Shown piece after piece: positions 16,564 to 24,142 of a stretch of 64,000 nucleotides of DNA. Within the stretch, counting starts at the first letter, position 1. Each line of letters begins with the position of its first letter. This DNA comes from Pseudomonas bubulae (GTDB lineage Bacteria > Pseudomonadota > Gammaproteobacteria > Pseudomonadales > Pseudomonadaceae): positions 434,001-498,000 of the forward strand of contig NZ_UYJA01000005.1 of NCBI RefSeq assembly GCF_900618535.1. Direction: 5' to 3'. The notes under the pieces are model-generated. The model saw nothing but the letters and a program-made list of their open reading frames with translations, was not told the DNA's origin and made no database searches. The translations under genes were made by a program, and so were the position numbers.

Positions 16564-17495
16564 TGCATATATTTTCTGGCGAGAACATAAATAGCGTCTA
16601 TCTTTCCGCACTCATAACCATTCGTTCAGAAAGCCACCTAACAACCGACTCTCGGGTTGGTAAAGTATTTGACCTCGGACCCGCATACTTTGAGTTCAAA
16701 AATGCTCATGATCAATTTCTAACTTTAAGAAACAGGAACTACAACCCATACTTTGCCATTATAGAAGCCGCATGGATACTCAGCGGTGAAAACACCCTTG
16801 AAGGGTTAAATAAAATAATTCAGGGTTACGACAAATACTCTGACGATGGCCACTCACTTAACGGAGCATATGGTTACAGAATAAAAAAATATTTTGAAAA
16901 GGATCAAATAGAGTCTGTCATTAGGCTTCTGTCTAGCGAACCCAATTCAAGACGGGCCGTAATTACACTATACAGCACTGATGACCTCGACAATAATTCA
17001 TCACGCGACATCCCATGCAACGTTTCAATCTGCATAAAAATTAGAAACAAATGCCTTGATCTAACAGTGCTAAATAGATCCAACGATATATTCTTAGGGA
17101 TCCCGTACAACGTTTTTGTCTTTAACATACTCCAACGACACATTGCTAAGAGACTCAACGTATCTATAGGCATTCAACGACATTTCACGGACTCACTACA
17201 TCTATATGAGAGCGATTTCGATCGTACAGATGAAATAATACAAACCAACTCGCAAGAAGAAATAGAATCATGGCAAAGAGCACCTTCAGCCATTTATATC
17301 TCCGAATGCATAATCGATGAATTTGAAAAAATATCAAATTCAGATATCAGCAGTATAATATCGCAAAAAACCAGAGACATTTTACACAACTACTGGATTC
17401 TTAAAAATGGCGGCGCCAAACTTGATTTTATAGAAAAATTACCTTATGATAATTTCGGCATCAGCAGTAAGCTTTGGGCTGAGTCAAAAAAGTAA
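16563..17495 (+). CDS. Thymidylate synthase family protein (ThyA homologue with catalytic Cys)
   Basis: A 310-residue ThyA-superfamily protein. Retained residues: E68 and W71 (IIEAAWILSGENTLEGL), R130-R131 (SRRAVITLYSTDDL), nucleophile C152 in IPCNVSI, the R172-S-N-D175 phosphate/base motif, N183 in GIPYN (the position that selects dUMP rather than dCMP) and H213-L-Y215. The His after the Cys is Asn here. It is AT-rich and only distantly like housekeeping ThyA. It may methylate dUMP or hydroxymethylate it like phage enzymes; sequence alone cannot decide. The ATG at 16563 follows AGAGG, and a TTG one codon earlier is unlikely. It lies in the operon with the kinase-like and MazG-like genes. Confidence 0.85.
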   Translation: MHIFSGENINSVYLSALITIRSESHLTTDSRVGKVFDLGPAYFEFKNAHDQFLTLRNRNYNPYFAIIEAAWILSGENTLEGLNKIIQGYDKYSDDGHSLNGAYGYRIKKYFEKDQIESVIRLLSSEPNSRRAVITLYSTDDLDNNSSRDIPCNVSICIKIRNKCLDLTVLNRSNDIFLGIPYNVFVFNILQRHIAKRLNVSIGIQRHFTDSLHLYESDFDRTDEIIQTNSQEEIESWQRAPSAIYISECIIDEFEKISNSDISSIISQKTRDILHNYWILKNGGAKLDFIEKLPYDNFGISSKLWAESKK

Positions 17496-17517
17496 ATACC
17501 CAATAGGATACGACGTT

Positions 17518-17862
17518 ATGTTTCCAAATATTTTGAACGATGAGCCGAGCGTAGCCGCCAATTCCATAAAGCTCATCGCCATGAACAACATTGATAAAGA
17601 AAACGAGCTAAAGGCAATCATCTTTAACTCCAAGCACATTGATAAATATCCATTTTCTACACTTAGCGGTATAGATTTTTTGTGCTACGTTGTTACATGT
17701 CTGGCCTGGACAAAAGTCGATACTGAACTTGTGAATATCCCACAATTCAGAAGCCGTTTGAGCAACAATATAAAATCAATACTGAAAGATCTTTCACTGG
17801 AAAGCCAACCTATCATACCGTTATCTTCGCTAGAAGAAGATCTTTGCTCAATTATCAAATAA
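17518..17862 (+). CDS. Hypothetical protein at the end of the thymidylate-island operon
   Basis: A 114-residue protein with no family I recognise. It looks mostly helical, with a hydrophobic stretch GIDFLCYVVTCLAWTKV near residue 50 and no signal peptide. The start at 17518 is preferred because AGGA lies about ten bases upstream. A longer version from 17446 would overlap the thymidylate-synthase gene by 50 bases. It continues the operon's AT-rich composition and is its last gene; no terminator is evident after it. It could be a regulator, effector or small subunit of the system. Confidence 0.55.
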   Translation: MFPNILNDEPSVAANSIKLIAMNNIDKENELKAIIFNSKHIDKYPFSTLSGIDFLCYVVTCLAWTKVDTELVNIPQFRSRLSNNIKSILKDLSLESQPIIPLSSLEEDLCSIIK

Positions 17863-18199
17863 AACCTTGCAATGCATTTCCATATTTAGCGCTGAACCCA
17901 CGACATATCTTGCTGCGAAAAGTATCACTTTTTATTACATACTCTTCAGAAATTACCAATTATGTCTTTAGCATCAGCGACATTTTTATTTTCAAAGCCG
18001 TCGCTTTTAAACAATTTCAACAAAATATAGCCGCACCGGCGACCTCCGGCGAAGGCTACTAGCCGCATAGGTTTCGAAAAAATTAGCCTTCAGGGACTTC
18101 ATACTCACCCCAGATCAAACGTGTGGGTAAAGGGTAGTTTTTGAGATAGATTTTTTTTGCGCCATATAAAAAGCTACAGTAAACAAGACAATACATAAT
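17863..18199. other. AT-rich right end of the island
   Basis: About 340 bases between the last island gene and attR. No gene, strong repeat or terminator is seen; short open frames lack family features and good start sites. A promoter-like TTGAGA-N18-TATAAA occurs at 18141-18170 but has no gene to drive. Confidence 0.5.
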
Positions 18200-18201
18200 T
18201 A

Positions 18202-18226
18202 TTCGACTCCTGGTGCCGCACCATAC
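18202..18226 (+). other. attR: imperfect copy of the tRNA-Thr 3' end
   Basis: Begins TTCGACTCCTGGTGCCG and ends CACCATAC. It matches 10003-10028 except for one T-to-C change and one missing G in the acceptor strand. It marks the right end of the island. Confidence 0.8.
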
Positions 18227-18239
18227 GCAATACCAGAAG

Positions 18240-18266
18240 AGGCTCACCGAAAGGTGGGCCTTTTTT
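18240..18266 (+). terminator. Terminator just outside attR
   Basis: Stem AGGCTCACC/AGGTGGGCCT with a GAA loop and six T. It is probably the original terminator of the tRNA-Thr gene, displaced by the island insertion. Confidence 0.8.
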
Positions 18267-18287
18267 GTTTTCAGGGTTTGGAGAAGA

Positions 18288-18318
18288 CTCAAGAGCACCA
18301 CATGGTGATGGTCTTGAG
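18288..18318. repeat. Inverted repeat after hicB
   Basis: Arms of about 14 bases (CTCAAGAGCACCAC / GTGATGGTCTTGAG, 12 of 14 pairing) just past the hicB stop. There is no T-run; it may act as an mRNA 3' end structure. Confidence 0.45.
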
Positions 18319-18322
18319 CCGA

Positions 18323-18733
18323 TTAAAAATTCTGAACGCTCAGCTCGCGCAATGCAGCTGTTGCTAGAAACCCCGAACGGGATGCATAGCGGTGGTCCCT
18401 GCTCACTCGTTCATCAATGCGCTGCAACAGGTTTTCTGGCAAAGAAGCGTTGAACCGAACCGACTTGCCAAGGTAAGGCGTCAAATCGAAGTCAACGATT
18501 GCCCATATTCCACCGACAAAATCCGGGTTCTCCAGGTGGGCATCCACGTCCTTGCCCTGCGGCAGCTCGCCGCCGTCCGCAACAATGCCTTCCAGATGCA
18601 AAGCCAATGCTTCCTGCACGTTATCCAGCGCTTGCGAAAAAGTGCTCCCGGCAGAAAAACAGCCTGGCACATCAGGCACCGTTACGCTGAATTCGGAATC
18701 TGCGTCTTTATGTATGACCACTGGAAATTTCAT
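18323..18733 (-). CDS. hicB: HicB-family antitoxin
   Basis: A 136-residue antitoxin with the HicB partial RNase-H-like fold (FPVVIHKDADSEFSVTVPDVPGC, FSAGSTFSQALDNVQEALALHLEG) and a C-terminal ribbon-helix-helix-like DNA-binding segment (SLPENLLQRIDERVSRD, SRSGFLATAALREL). It should neutralise HicA and bind the operator upstream. It overlaps hicA by four bases (ATGA). It sits directly outside the island's right end. Confidence 0.92.
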   Translation of the reverse strand: MKFPVVIHKDADSEFSVTVPDVPGCFSAGSTFSQALDNVQEALALHLEGIVADGGELPQGKDVDAHLENPDFVGGIWAIVDFDLTPYLGKSVRFNASLPENLLQRIDERVSRDHRYASRSGFLATAALRELSVQNF

Positions 18734-18942
18734 GACCGTAACTCTCCCTTGAGACCTGCGGATTTGAGAATGTTGTGCAGCGTCCCTATGGCAATTTCTG
18801 ACTTGGGATGTGGAACCGTTACCCGACCCGCTTTGGCTGGATGCTTGAACTGATGGTGACTTCCCTTGATTGCGATCTCAAACCATCCATCTGCCACCAA
18901 TAATTCAATAAGCTCACGACTTCGCACTTGATCACCACGCAT
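18730..18942 (-). CDS. hicA: HicA-family mRNA interferase toxin
   Basis: A 70-residue dsRBD-like toxin that cleaves mRNA. It has the conserved His in IKGSHHQFKHP and the strand motif RVTVPHPKSEIAIGTLHNILK. The start is the ATG at 18942; an open frame continues upstream to 19152, but that part has no family likeness and crosses the operator. A perfect palindrome begins two bases before the start codon, with no room for an ordinary leader ribosome site. Confidence 0.9.
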   Translation of the reverse strand: MRGDQVRSRELIELLVADGWFEIAIKGSHHQFKHPAKAGRVTVPHPKSEIAIGTLHNILKSAGLKGELRS

Positions 18943-18943
18943 T

Positions 18944-18960
18944 GTGTGTACGCTACACAC
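18944..18960. promoter_or_regulatory. hicAB operator palindrome
   Basis: GTGTGTA-CGC-TACACAC, a perfect 7-3-7 palindrome directly upstream of hicA. Two further TACACAC half-sites lie near 18985-19000. It is the probable HicB binding site. Confidence 0.65.
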
Positions 18961-19173
18961 CATTGAAAAATGGTGCAATCGGAAAATACACACACTACAC
19001 ACCAAAAAACGCGATCGGCTTAGAGTTGTGTTACACCCTGTGCACCCGAACGACTCTATCTCCAGCAGTATTATCGCTGTCCGCCCCCCCCTCCAATGAA
19101 CCTCCCCCTTGCATAAATACTGTCCCATCACAATAATGCGATCGATTACCAATTACATTTTGGTTGCATCATT

Positions 19174-19674
19174 ATGTCGGCGCTCGACCCTTCAGCTCTT
19201 CATCGGTTGTACAGCGATCACAACAGTTGGCTAAAGGGCTGGTTGCGCGTGCGCCTGGGCAATACGGCGGATGCCTGCGACCTGGCCCAGGACACGTTCC
19301 TGCGGGTCATGACTGCACGCCATGACACACCCATTCGGGAGCCCCGTGGTTATCTGAGCGCCATTGCCCGCTCGCTGTTGATCGACAAAGTGCGCCGCCG
19401 CACCATCGAGCAAGCCTATCTGCAGGCGCTGGCACTCAAGCCCGAGCCTGTGGATATTTCGCCAGAAATACGCCTGTCGATTATCGAAACGCTGATTTCG
19501 ATCGACAGCCTGCTCGATGAGCTGGGCCCCAGAACGCGGGAAATTTTCCTCGCCGTGCAGCTCGAAGGCTTGAGTTATGTTGCCGTCGCCGAGCGTTTCG
19601 AGGTGTCGGTTACCACGGTGAAAAATCATTTGATTCGCGCCATGACCCGCTGCCTGTTGCTGGTCGACAATTGA
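19174..19674 (+). CDS. FecI-type ECF sigma factor
   Basis: A 166-residue ECF sigma factor. Region 2 includes LYSDHNSWLKGWLRVRLGN, DACDLAQDTFLRVM and REPRGYLSAIARSLLIDKVRRR; region 4 includes LGPRTREIFLAVQLEGLSYVAVAERFEVSVTTVKNHLIRAM in pieces. FecI-type factors transcribe a TonB-dependent receptor gene when the receptor signals through FecR. The next two genes are exactly those partners. The stop overlaps the fecR start by one base. Iron control via Fur is expected from the family; the upstream region has only AT-rich, weakly matching sequence. Confidence 0.92.
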   Translation: MSALDPSALHRLYSDHNSWLKGWLRVRLGNTADACDLAQDTFLRVMTARHDTPIREPRGYLSAIARSLLIDKVRRRTIEQAYLQALALKPEPVDISPEIRLSIIETLISIDSLLDELGPRTREIFLAVQLEGLSYVAVAERFEVSVTTVKNHLIRAMTRCLLLVDN

Positions 19675-20621
19675 TGTCCCCTGCCCCGGATCTCAAGGCG
19701 CTGGAGGCTGCTGCCACCTGGTATGTACAACTTAATGACGGCACCACCGACGAGGCTCGCACCCGGGACTGGCAGGCCTGGTTGAGAGCCTGCCCACAAC
19801 ATGAAGCGGCCTGGGCACGGCTTGAGAGGTTCCAGCGCCAATGGGCATTGATGCCCCAGGAGGCCGCTCTCTCCAGCCTCGACGCCGCGAAAACCCAACG
19901 CCGTGATGTGCTGAAAATCCTTGGCATGCTGCTGGCCGTTGGCAGCGGTACCTGGCTGGCGGCCGAGCAGGTGCCCTATCGCTCGATGCTTGCGGGGCAG
20001 CGTACCGGCGTCGGTGAGCGGCGTTCGCTGCGCCTTGAGGATGGCTCACAACTGGAGCTCAACGCCAACACGGCGCTGGATATCCACTTCGACGCCAAAC
20101 AGCGTGTGATTCGTCTGCACCAGGGTGAAATCTTGATTCAGACCGCCAAGGATCCTGAGCAGCGTCCTTTTATCGTGCAGACCGAGGACGGCAGCGTGCG
20201 CGCCCTTGGCACCCGTTTCAGCGTGCGCCAATTGCCCGAGCACACGCGAGTCGGGGTGCTGCAATCCGCCGTGGAAATTCGCCCGCTTGAGCTGATCCAT
20301 CAGCCCCTGCGTCTGGAGACCGGACAACAAGTCACTTTCGATAGCAATGCAATCGGCAGGGTTCAGCCTTTGCCTGCGGCCTCAACCGCCTGGGTACAGG
20401 GCATGTTGAGCGTGGACGACTGGCGCCTGGGCGATTTTATCGAGGAGTTGGGCCGTTACCGTCCGGGCGTGCTGCGTTGTGCAACAGCCGTTCAGAACTT
20501 ACGCATCTCGGGGGCCTTTCGTATCGATGACACCGATACGGTGCTGGAGAATCTGGGTAAAACCCTGCCAGTCAACGTTCGCTTCTTCACCCGCTACTGG
20601 GCCAGCATCGAACCGGCATAA
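19674..20621 (+). CDS. FecR-type anti-sigma/sigma-regulator membrane protein
   Basis: A 315-residue protein with an N-terminal cytosolic segment (LEAAATWYVQLNDGTTDEARTRD, WQAWLRACPQHEAAWARLE), a membrane segment near residues 80-97 (ILGMLLAVGSGTWLAAE), and the periplasmic FecR domain (GERRSLRLEDGSQLELNANTALD, then FIVQTEDGSVRALGTRFSVR). It relays the receptor-bound siderophore signal to the sigma factor. The ATG at 19674 is taken; a TTG one codon earlier is possible. It lies 112 bases before the receptor gene. Confidence 0.92.
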   Translation: MSPAPDLKALEAAATWYVQLNDGTTDEARTRDWQAWLRACPQHEAAWARLERFQRQWALMPQEAALSSLDAAKTQRRDVLKILGMLLAVGSGTWLAAEQVPYRSMLAGQRTGVGERRSLRLEDGSQLELNANTALDIHFDAKQRVIRLHQGEILIQTAKDPEQRPFIVQTEDGSVRALGTRFSVRQLPEHTRVGVLQSAVEIRPLELIHQPLRLETGQQVTFDSNAIGRVQPLPAASTAWVQGMLSVDDWRLGDFIEELGRYRPGVLRCATAVQNLRISGAFRIDDTDTVLENLGKTLPVNVRFFTRYWASIEPA

Positions 20622-20733
20622 GCTCAGGTGCAAATGGTTTGAACTTTAACCTTGCTGATTTAGATTCTCATCCGTCAATGACATAAGCCGCGACTACAGC
20701 GCGTTTGTGCCATGACCACGCAAGGATCATCGA

Positions 20734-23172
20734 ATGCCCCCGCTCCCCCTCAATACCACCACCAAAATAGCCCGCGCTGTGCGCCTGGCGGTATTTGGCG
20801 CGTCCCTCGCCAGCCTGTCCGGTCTGGCGCTGCTACCGGCCCAGGCCGCAGCGCAAAGCCAGGCGCAGTACCAGATTGCCCCTGGCCCTCTGGGCAGCGC
20901 CCTGACCCGGTTTGGTGTGCAGGCTGGGGTTACGATTTCGTTTGATACCGAACAGGCCCGTCACCTCAAGACCGGCGGGCTTGAAGGTTCATACAGCGTC
21001 GAGGAAGGCCTGGAGCGCTTGCTTGCCAATAGCGGGTTGCAAGCCGAGCGCCAGAGCAACGGGGGTTATGTACTGGTCGCTAGCAACAGTGAAGCCGCGC
21101 TGGAGCTGGGGGCCACTCAAGTTGTCACCAACCAGTTGGGTACCGTTACCGAAGGCACCGGTTCCTACACGCCGGGCGCTATCGCCACGGCCACTCGCCT
21201 GGTGCTCACACCGCGGGAAACGCCGCAATCGATCAGCGTAATCACCCGCCAGCATATGGATGATTTCGCCCTCGACAATGTTGACGATGTGATGCGCCAT
21301 ACCCCGGGCATTACCGTCTCGGCCTACGACACGGACCGCACCAACTACTACTCGCGTGGTTTTTCGATCAACAACTTCCAGTACGACGGCATCCCCTCCG
21401 CCGTACGCAACGTTGCCTATTCAGCGGGTAATACCCTGAGCGACATGGCTATTTATGACCGTATCGAGGTACTCAAGGGCGCTTCAGGTTTGCTCAGCGG
21501 GGCGGGGTCCCTGGGCGGCACCATCAACCTGGTGCGTAAAAAACCCACCCATGATTTTCACGGCCATATCACCGCAGGCGCAGGCTCGTGGGACAACTAC
21601 CGGACTGAAGTAGACCTCAGCGGCCCATTGACCGAAACCGGTAATGTGCGCGGTCGTGCGGTAGCGGCCTATCAGGACCGGCAATCGTATATCGACCGCT
21701 ACTCCAACCAGAGTTCGGTGTTCTACGGCATCCTCGAAGTCGACCTGACGCCAGACACCTTGCTGACCGTGGGCGCCGATTATCAGGACAACAAACCCCA
21801 GGGCTCCACCTGGTCGGGGAGCTTCCCGCTGTACAACTACGCGGGCGAGATCAACAGCGCCAAACGCTCATTCAGCAACGCCACCGACTGGAGCAGCTGG
21901 CAGCAATACACCCGCACGGTGTTCGCGACCCTGGAACAGGACCTGGGCAGTGGTTGGGTGGGCAAGCTGCAACTGGACCACAAGATCAATGGCTACGATG
22001 CCCAGCTGGGGGCGATTCAGTTCAACCAGCCTGCGGCTGATGGCACCGCCAATATCAATGCTCAACGTTACAAGGGCGAAACCACCAGCGACGCGGCCGA
22101 CCTCTATGTCAGCGGCCCCTACGAGTTTCTCGGCCGTGAACACGATTTGGTGTTGGGCGGCTCCATCAGTACCGCCAACTGGAAAGGCAAAGGCTATTGG
22201 GACGTGACCTTCTCCACCCCCAATCTGGTGGATTACTTCAACTGGGACGGCCATCTGGCCAAACCTGACTGGGGCAACGCATCTCAAATCAGCGATGACA
22301 CCGTGCGCCAGACCGGCATGTATGCAACCACGCGTCTGAATGTCACAGATGAGCTGAAAGTGTTTCTGGGCGGGCGGGTGGTCGACTACACCCTTACGGG
22401 TACCACCAATACCTATCGCGAAACAGGACGCTTGATTCCCTATGCGGGCATTACTTATGACCTGACCGATTACCTGACGGCCTATGCCAGCTACACCGAT
22501 GTATTCATGCCCCAGGAGTTCTACAACCTGGATCGCAACAGCAAAATGCTTGACCCAGACGAGGGTGAAAACTACGAGATCGGCCTCAAGAGCGAGTTCT
22601 TCGATGGCCGCCTGAACGCCAGCCTGGCGTACTTTGAGGTCAAGGAAAGCAACCGTCCCATCCCCGACGATGCCTGGAACAACCTGCAACCCACCCCGCC
22701 CAACTATGCCTTCAAGGGCACTGCGGCTAAAACCAAGGGCTACGAGCTGGAGATATCCGGCGAGCTGAGCCCGGGCTGGAGCCTGCAGGCCGGTTACACG
22801 CACAAGGTGGTACGCGATGACAACGGTAAAAAGATCTCGACCTTCGAACCCGAAGACCAACTGAGCTTCTACACCATCTACAAACTGAAGGGCGACCTCA
22901 ACAAAGTCTCCGTGGGCGGTGGCGCACGCTGGCAGAGCACGGCCTGGCAAGAGATGTTCAACGGCCCCAAGGACAGGTACGAAGACTTCTCGCAAAAGCC
23001 CTACTGGGTGGTGGACCTGATGACCCGTTATCAATTCACGGAAAACCTGTCGACCACGCTCAACGTCAACAACGTGTTCGACAAGTATTACTACACCAAT
23101 ATCGGGTTCTATAACTCGGCGATTTATGGCGAGCCGCGCAACTTTATGCTGACCACTCGCTGGGATTTCTGA
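20734..23172 (+). CDS. TonB-dependent siderophore transducer receptor (FpvA/PupB type)
   Basis: An 812-residue outer-membrane receptor with a signal peptide (about residues 1-40, ending AQAAA), an STN signalling domain (YQIAPGPLGSALTRFGVQAG, then EGLERLLANSGL), a plug (TPRETPQSISVITRQHMDDF, near 160-290, with SRGFSINNFQYDGIP and VLKGASGLLSGAGSLGGTINLVRK) and a 22-strand barrel ending in an aromatic residue (TTRWDF). The STN domain shows that it signals through the FecR/FecI pair just upstream. Pyoverdine- or pseudobactin-type ferric siderophore is the likely ligand, by resemblance to FpvA and PupB. Confidence 0.92.
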   Translation: MPPLPLNTTTKIARAVRLAVFGASLASLSGLALLPAQAAAQSQAQYQIAPGPLGSALTRFGVQAGVTISFDTEQARHLKTGGLEGSYSVEEGLERLLANSGLQAERQSNGGYVLVASNSEAALELGATQVVTNQLGTVTEGTGSYTPGAIATATRLVLTPRETPQSISVITRQHMDDFALDNVDDVMRHTPGITVSAYDTDRTNYYSRGFSINNFQYDGIPSAVRNVAYSAGNTLSDMAIYDRIEVLKGASGLLSGAGSLGGTINLVRKKPTHDFHGHITAGAGSWDNYRTEVDLSGPLTETGNVRGRAVAAYQDRQSYIDRYSNQSSVFYGILEVDLTPDTLLTVGADYQDNKPQGSTWSGSFPLYNYAGEINSAKRSFSNATDWSSWQQYTRTVFATLEQDLGSGWVGKLQLDHKINGYDAQLGAIQFNQPAADGTANINAQRYKGETTSDAADLYVSGPYEFLGREHDLVLGGSISTANWKGKGYWDVTFSTPNLVDYFNWDGHLAKPDWGNASQISDDTVRQTGMYATTRLNVTDELKVFLGGRVVDYTLTGTTNTYRETGRLIPYAGITYDLTDYLTAYASYTDVFMPQEFYNLDRNSKMLDPDEGENYEIGLKSEFFDGRLNASLAYFEVKESNRPIPDDAWNNLQPTPPNYAFKGTAAKTKGYELEISGELSPGWSLQAGYTHKVVRDDNGKKISTFEPEDQLSFYTIYKLKGDLNKVSVGGGARWQSTAWQEMFNGPKDRYEDFSQKPYWVVDLMTRYQFTENLSTTLNVNNVFDKYYYTNIGFYNSAIYGEPRNFMLTTRWDF

Positions 23173-23187
23173 CACGCATATCCAATT

Positions 23188-23245
23188 GTGGGAGCGAGCC
23201 CGCTCGCGAAGGCCTGCAGAGCTTCGCAAGCAGGGTAGCCCCCAC
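23188..23245. repeat. Degenerate REP element
   Basis: Begins GTGGGAGCGAGCCCGCTCGCG, but the right arm is eroded (AGCAGGGTAGCCCCCAC). It lies between the receptor gene and hicB. Confidence 0.6.
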
Positions 23246-23281
23246 GATTTTGGGGCTTCGCGAGGTGGCCTTTACTCCGGC

Positions 23282-23689
23282 CTACGCTTGTTGCAGAACC
23301 TTTAATGCTGCCGAAGCCAGAAATCCTGAACGGCTCTTTTGCTCAGGATGATGTTTCACATAATCATCGATCCGATTCAGCAAGATTGCGGGCAAGGTGA
23401 TATTCAGCTTTTCCGCCTTTCCGAGGTATCTGGTGATATCGATATCGACCAATGCCCAGATGCAGCCCTCATACTCGGGGTTGGAAACATGAGCGCTTAC
23501 AGGGGTTGCAACAGGAATTCTGGCGCAATCCTCTGCCAAAATCTCCAGGTGCCCTTCAATGGCTTCGCGTGCCATGGCCATCGCGTCGTCAAGATCCTCC
23601 CCCGCAGAGAAGCACCCAGGGATATCCGGCACGTCTACACCCCAGGCATGTTGTTCATCGCCAGGGCGAATCGCTATTGGGTAAAGCAT
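23282..23689 (-). CDS. hicB: HicB-family antitoxin (second module)
   Basis: A 135-residue HicB with YPIAIRPGDEQHAWGVDVPD, GCFSAGEDLDDAMAMAREAI and a C-terminal ribbon-helix-helix-like region (TLPAILLNRIDDYVKHH, SRSGFLASAALKVL). It resembles the HicB at 18323 in layout but is clearly a different lineage. The ATG at 23689 has GGAGG eight bases upstream, so the longer frame to 23704 is rejected. It is separated from hicA by 40 bases. Confidence 0.92.
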   Translation of the reverse strand: MLYPIAIRPGDEQHAWGVDVPDIPGCFSAGEDLDDAMAMAREAIEGHLEILAEDCARIPVATPVSAHVSNPEYEGCIWALVDIDITRYLGKAEKLNITLPAILLNRIDDYVKHHPEQKSRSGFLASAALKVLQQA

Positions 23690-23729
23690 GTTCAAAACCT
23701 CCACAGGGCGGGTTAAAGCAGCCTGCTAG

Positions 23730-23918
23730 TCAAAGCTGAGCTTGCTTCAAAATACTGTTGATCGTTTTGGTCAGTAAATCTTTCTTCGGATGAGGAATCG
23801 TTACCAGCCCCGGCTTCGTCGGGTGCTTGAAGTGGTGATGACTTCCCTTGCTCCGTACCAGATACCAACCGTCAGCTTCTATTGCGGTTATCAGCTGTCG
23901 GCTATTCAAATTCGTCAT
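23730..23918 (-). CDS. hicA: HicA-family mRNA interferase toxin (second module)
   Basis: A 62-residue HicA: NSRQLITAIEADGWYLVRSKG, then the conserved SHHHFKHP with the catalytic His, and LVTIPHPKKDLLTKTINSILK. The ATG at 23918 is chosen; a TTG two codons upstream (23924) is the alternative. A perfect palindrome starts eight bases upstream, as in the first HicAB module, which would bring the operator very close to the start. Confidence 0.9.
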   Translation of the reverse strand: MTNLNSRQLITAIEADGWYLVRSKGSHHHFKHPTKPGLVTIPHPKKDLLTKTINSILKQAQL

Positions 23919-23926
23919 CTCCAATA

Positions 23927-23943
23927 GTGGTTACTATAACCAC
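23927..23943. promoter_or_regulatory. Second hicAB operator palindrome
   Basis: GTGGTTA-CTA-TAACCAC is a perfect 7-3-7 palindrome. It has the same geometry as, but a different sequence from, the one at 18944-18960. Confidence 0.65.
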
Positions 23944-24142
23944 CGCATTCATAAAATGTCATCCCCAATCATGGCTCCGGTAGCCTTTGCGCATGGATAC
24001 CTCCTGACAGATGACCCCACATCATCTGTACCGTGAAAAACCATCCTTTGTCAGCCTACGGAGATGTAACCTCTAATTGCCGGAAGCAAAGTGACGACGA
24101 TCACTTATTTCAACAATAAAAGCGCTTCCCGGAGCACCTCCC

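Larger units (their letters stand above)
10026..18226. mobile_element. tRNA-Thr-integrated genomic island, about 8.2 kb
   Basis: Bounded by the tRNA-Thr 3' end and an imperfect copy of it. It contains a P4-type integrase, a second tyrosine recombinase with a small partner gene, and a six-gene AT-rich operon whose composition differs sharply from the flanking GC-rich chromosome. No conjugation, phage structural or replication-initiator genes are seen, so it is either a small non-autonomous island or a decayed one. The integrase is interrupted, so present-day mobility through it is doubtful. Confidence 0.85.

Noticed and set aside
18202..18226. A second tRNA-Thr gene
   Set aside because: Only the last 25 bases of the tRNA are present; there is no D-arm or anticodon arm. 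It is the attR copy.
10026..18226. Prophage
   Set aside because: No capsid, portal, tail, lysis or phage repressor genes; only recombinases and metabolic genes are seen.
18730..19152. HicA extended to 140 residues
   Set aside because: The extra N-terminal part has no family likeness and runs through the palindromic operator.
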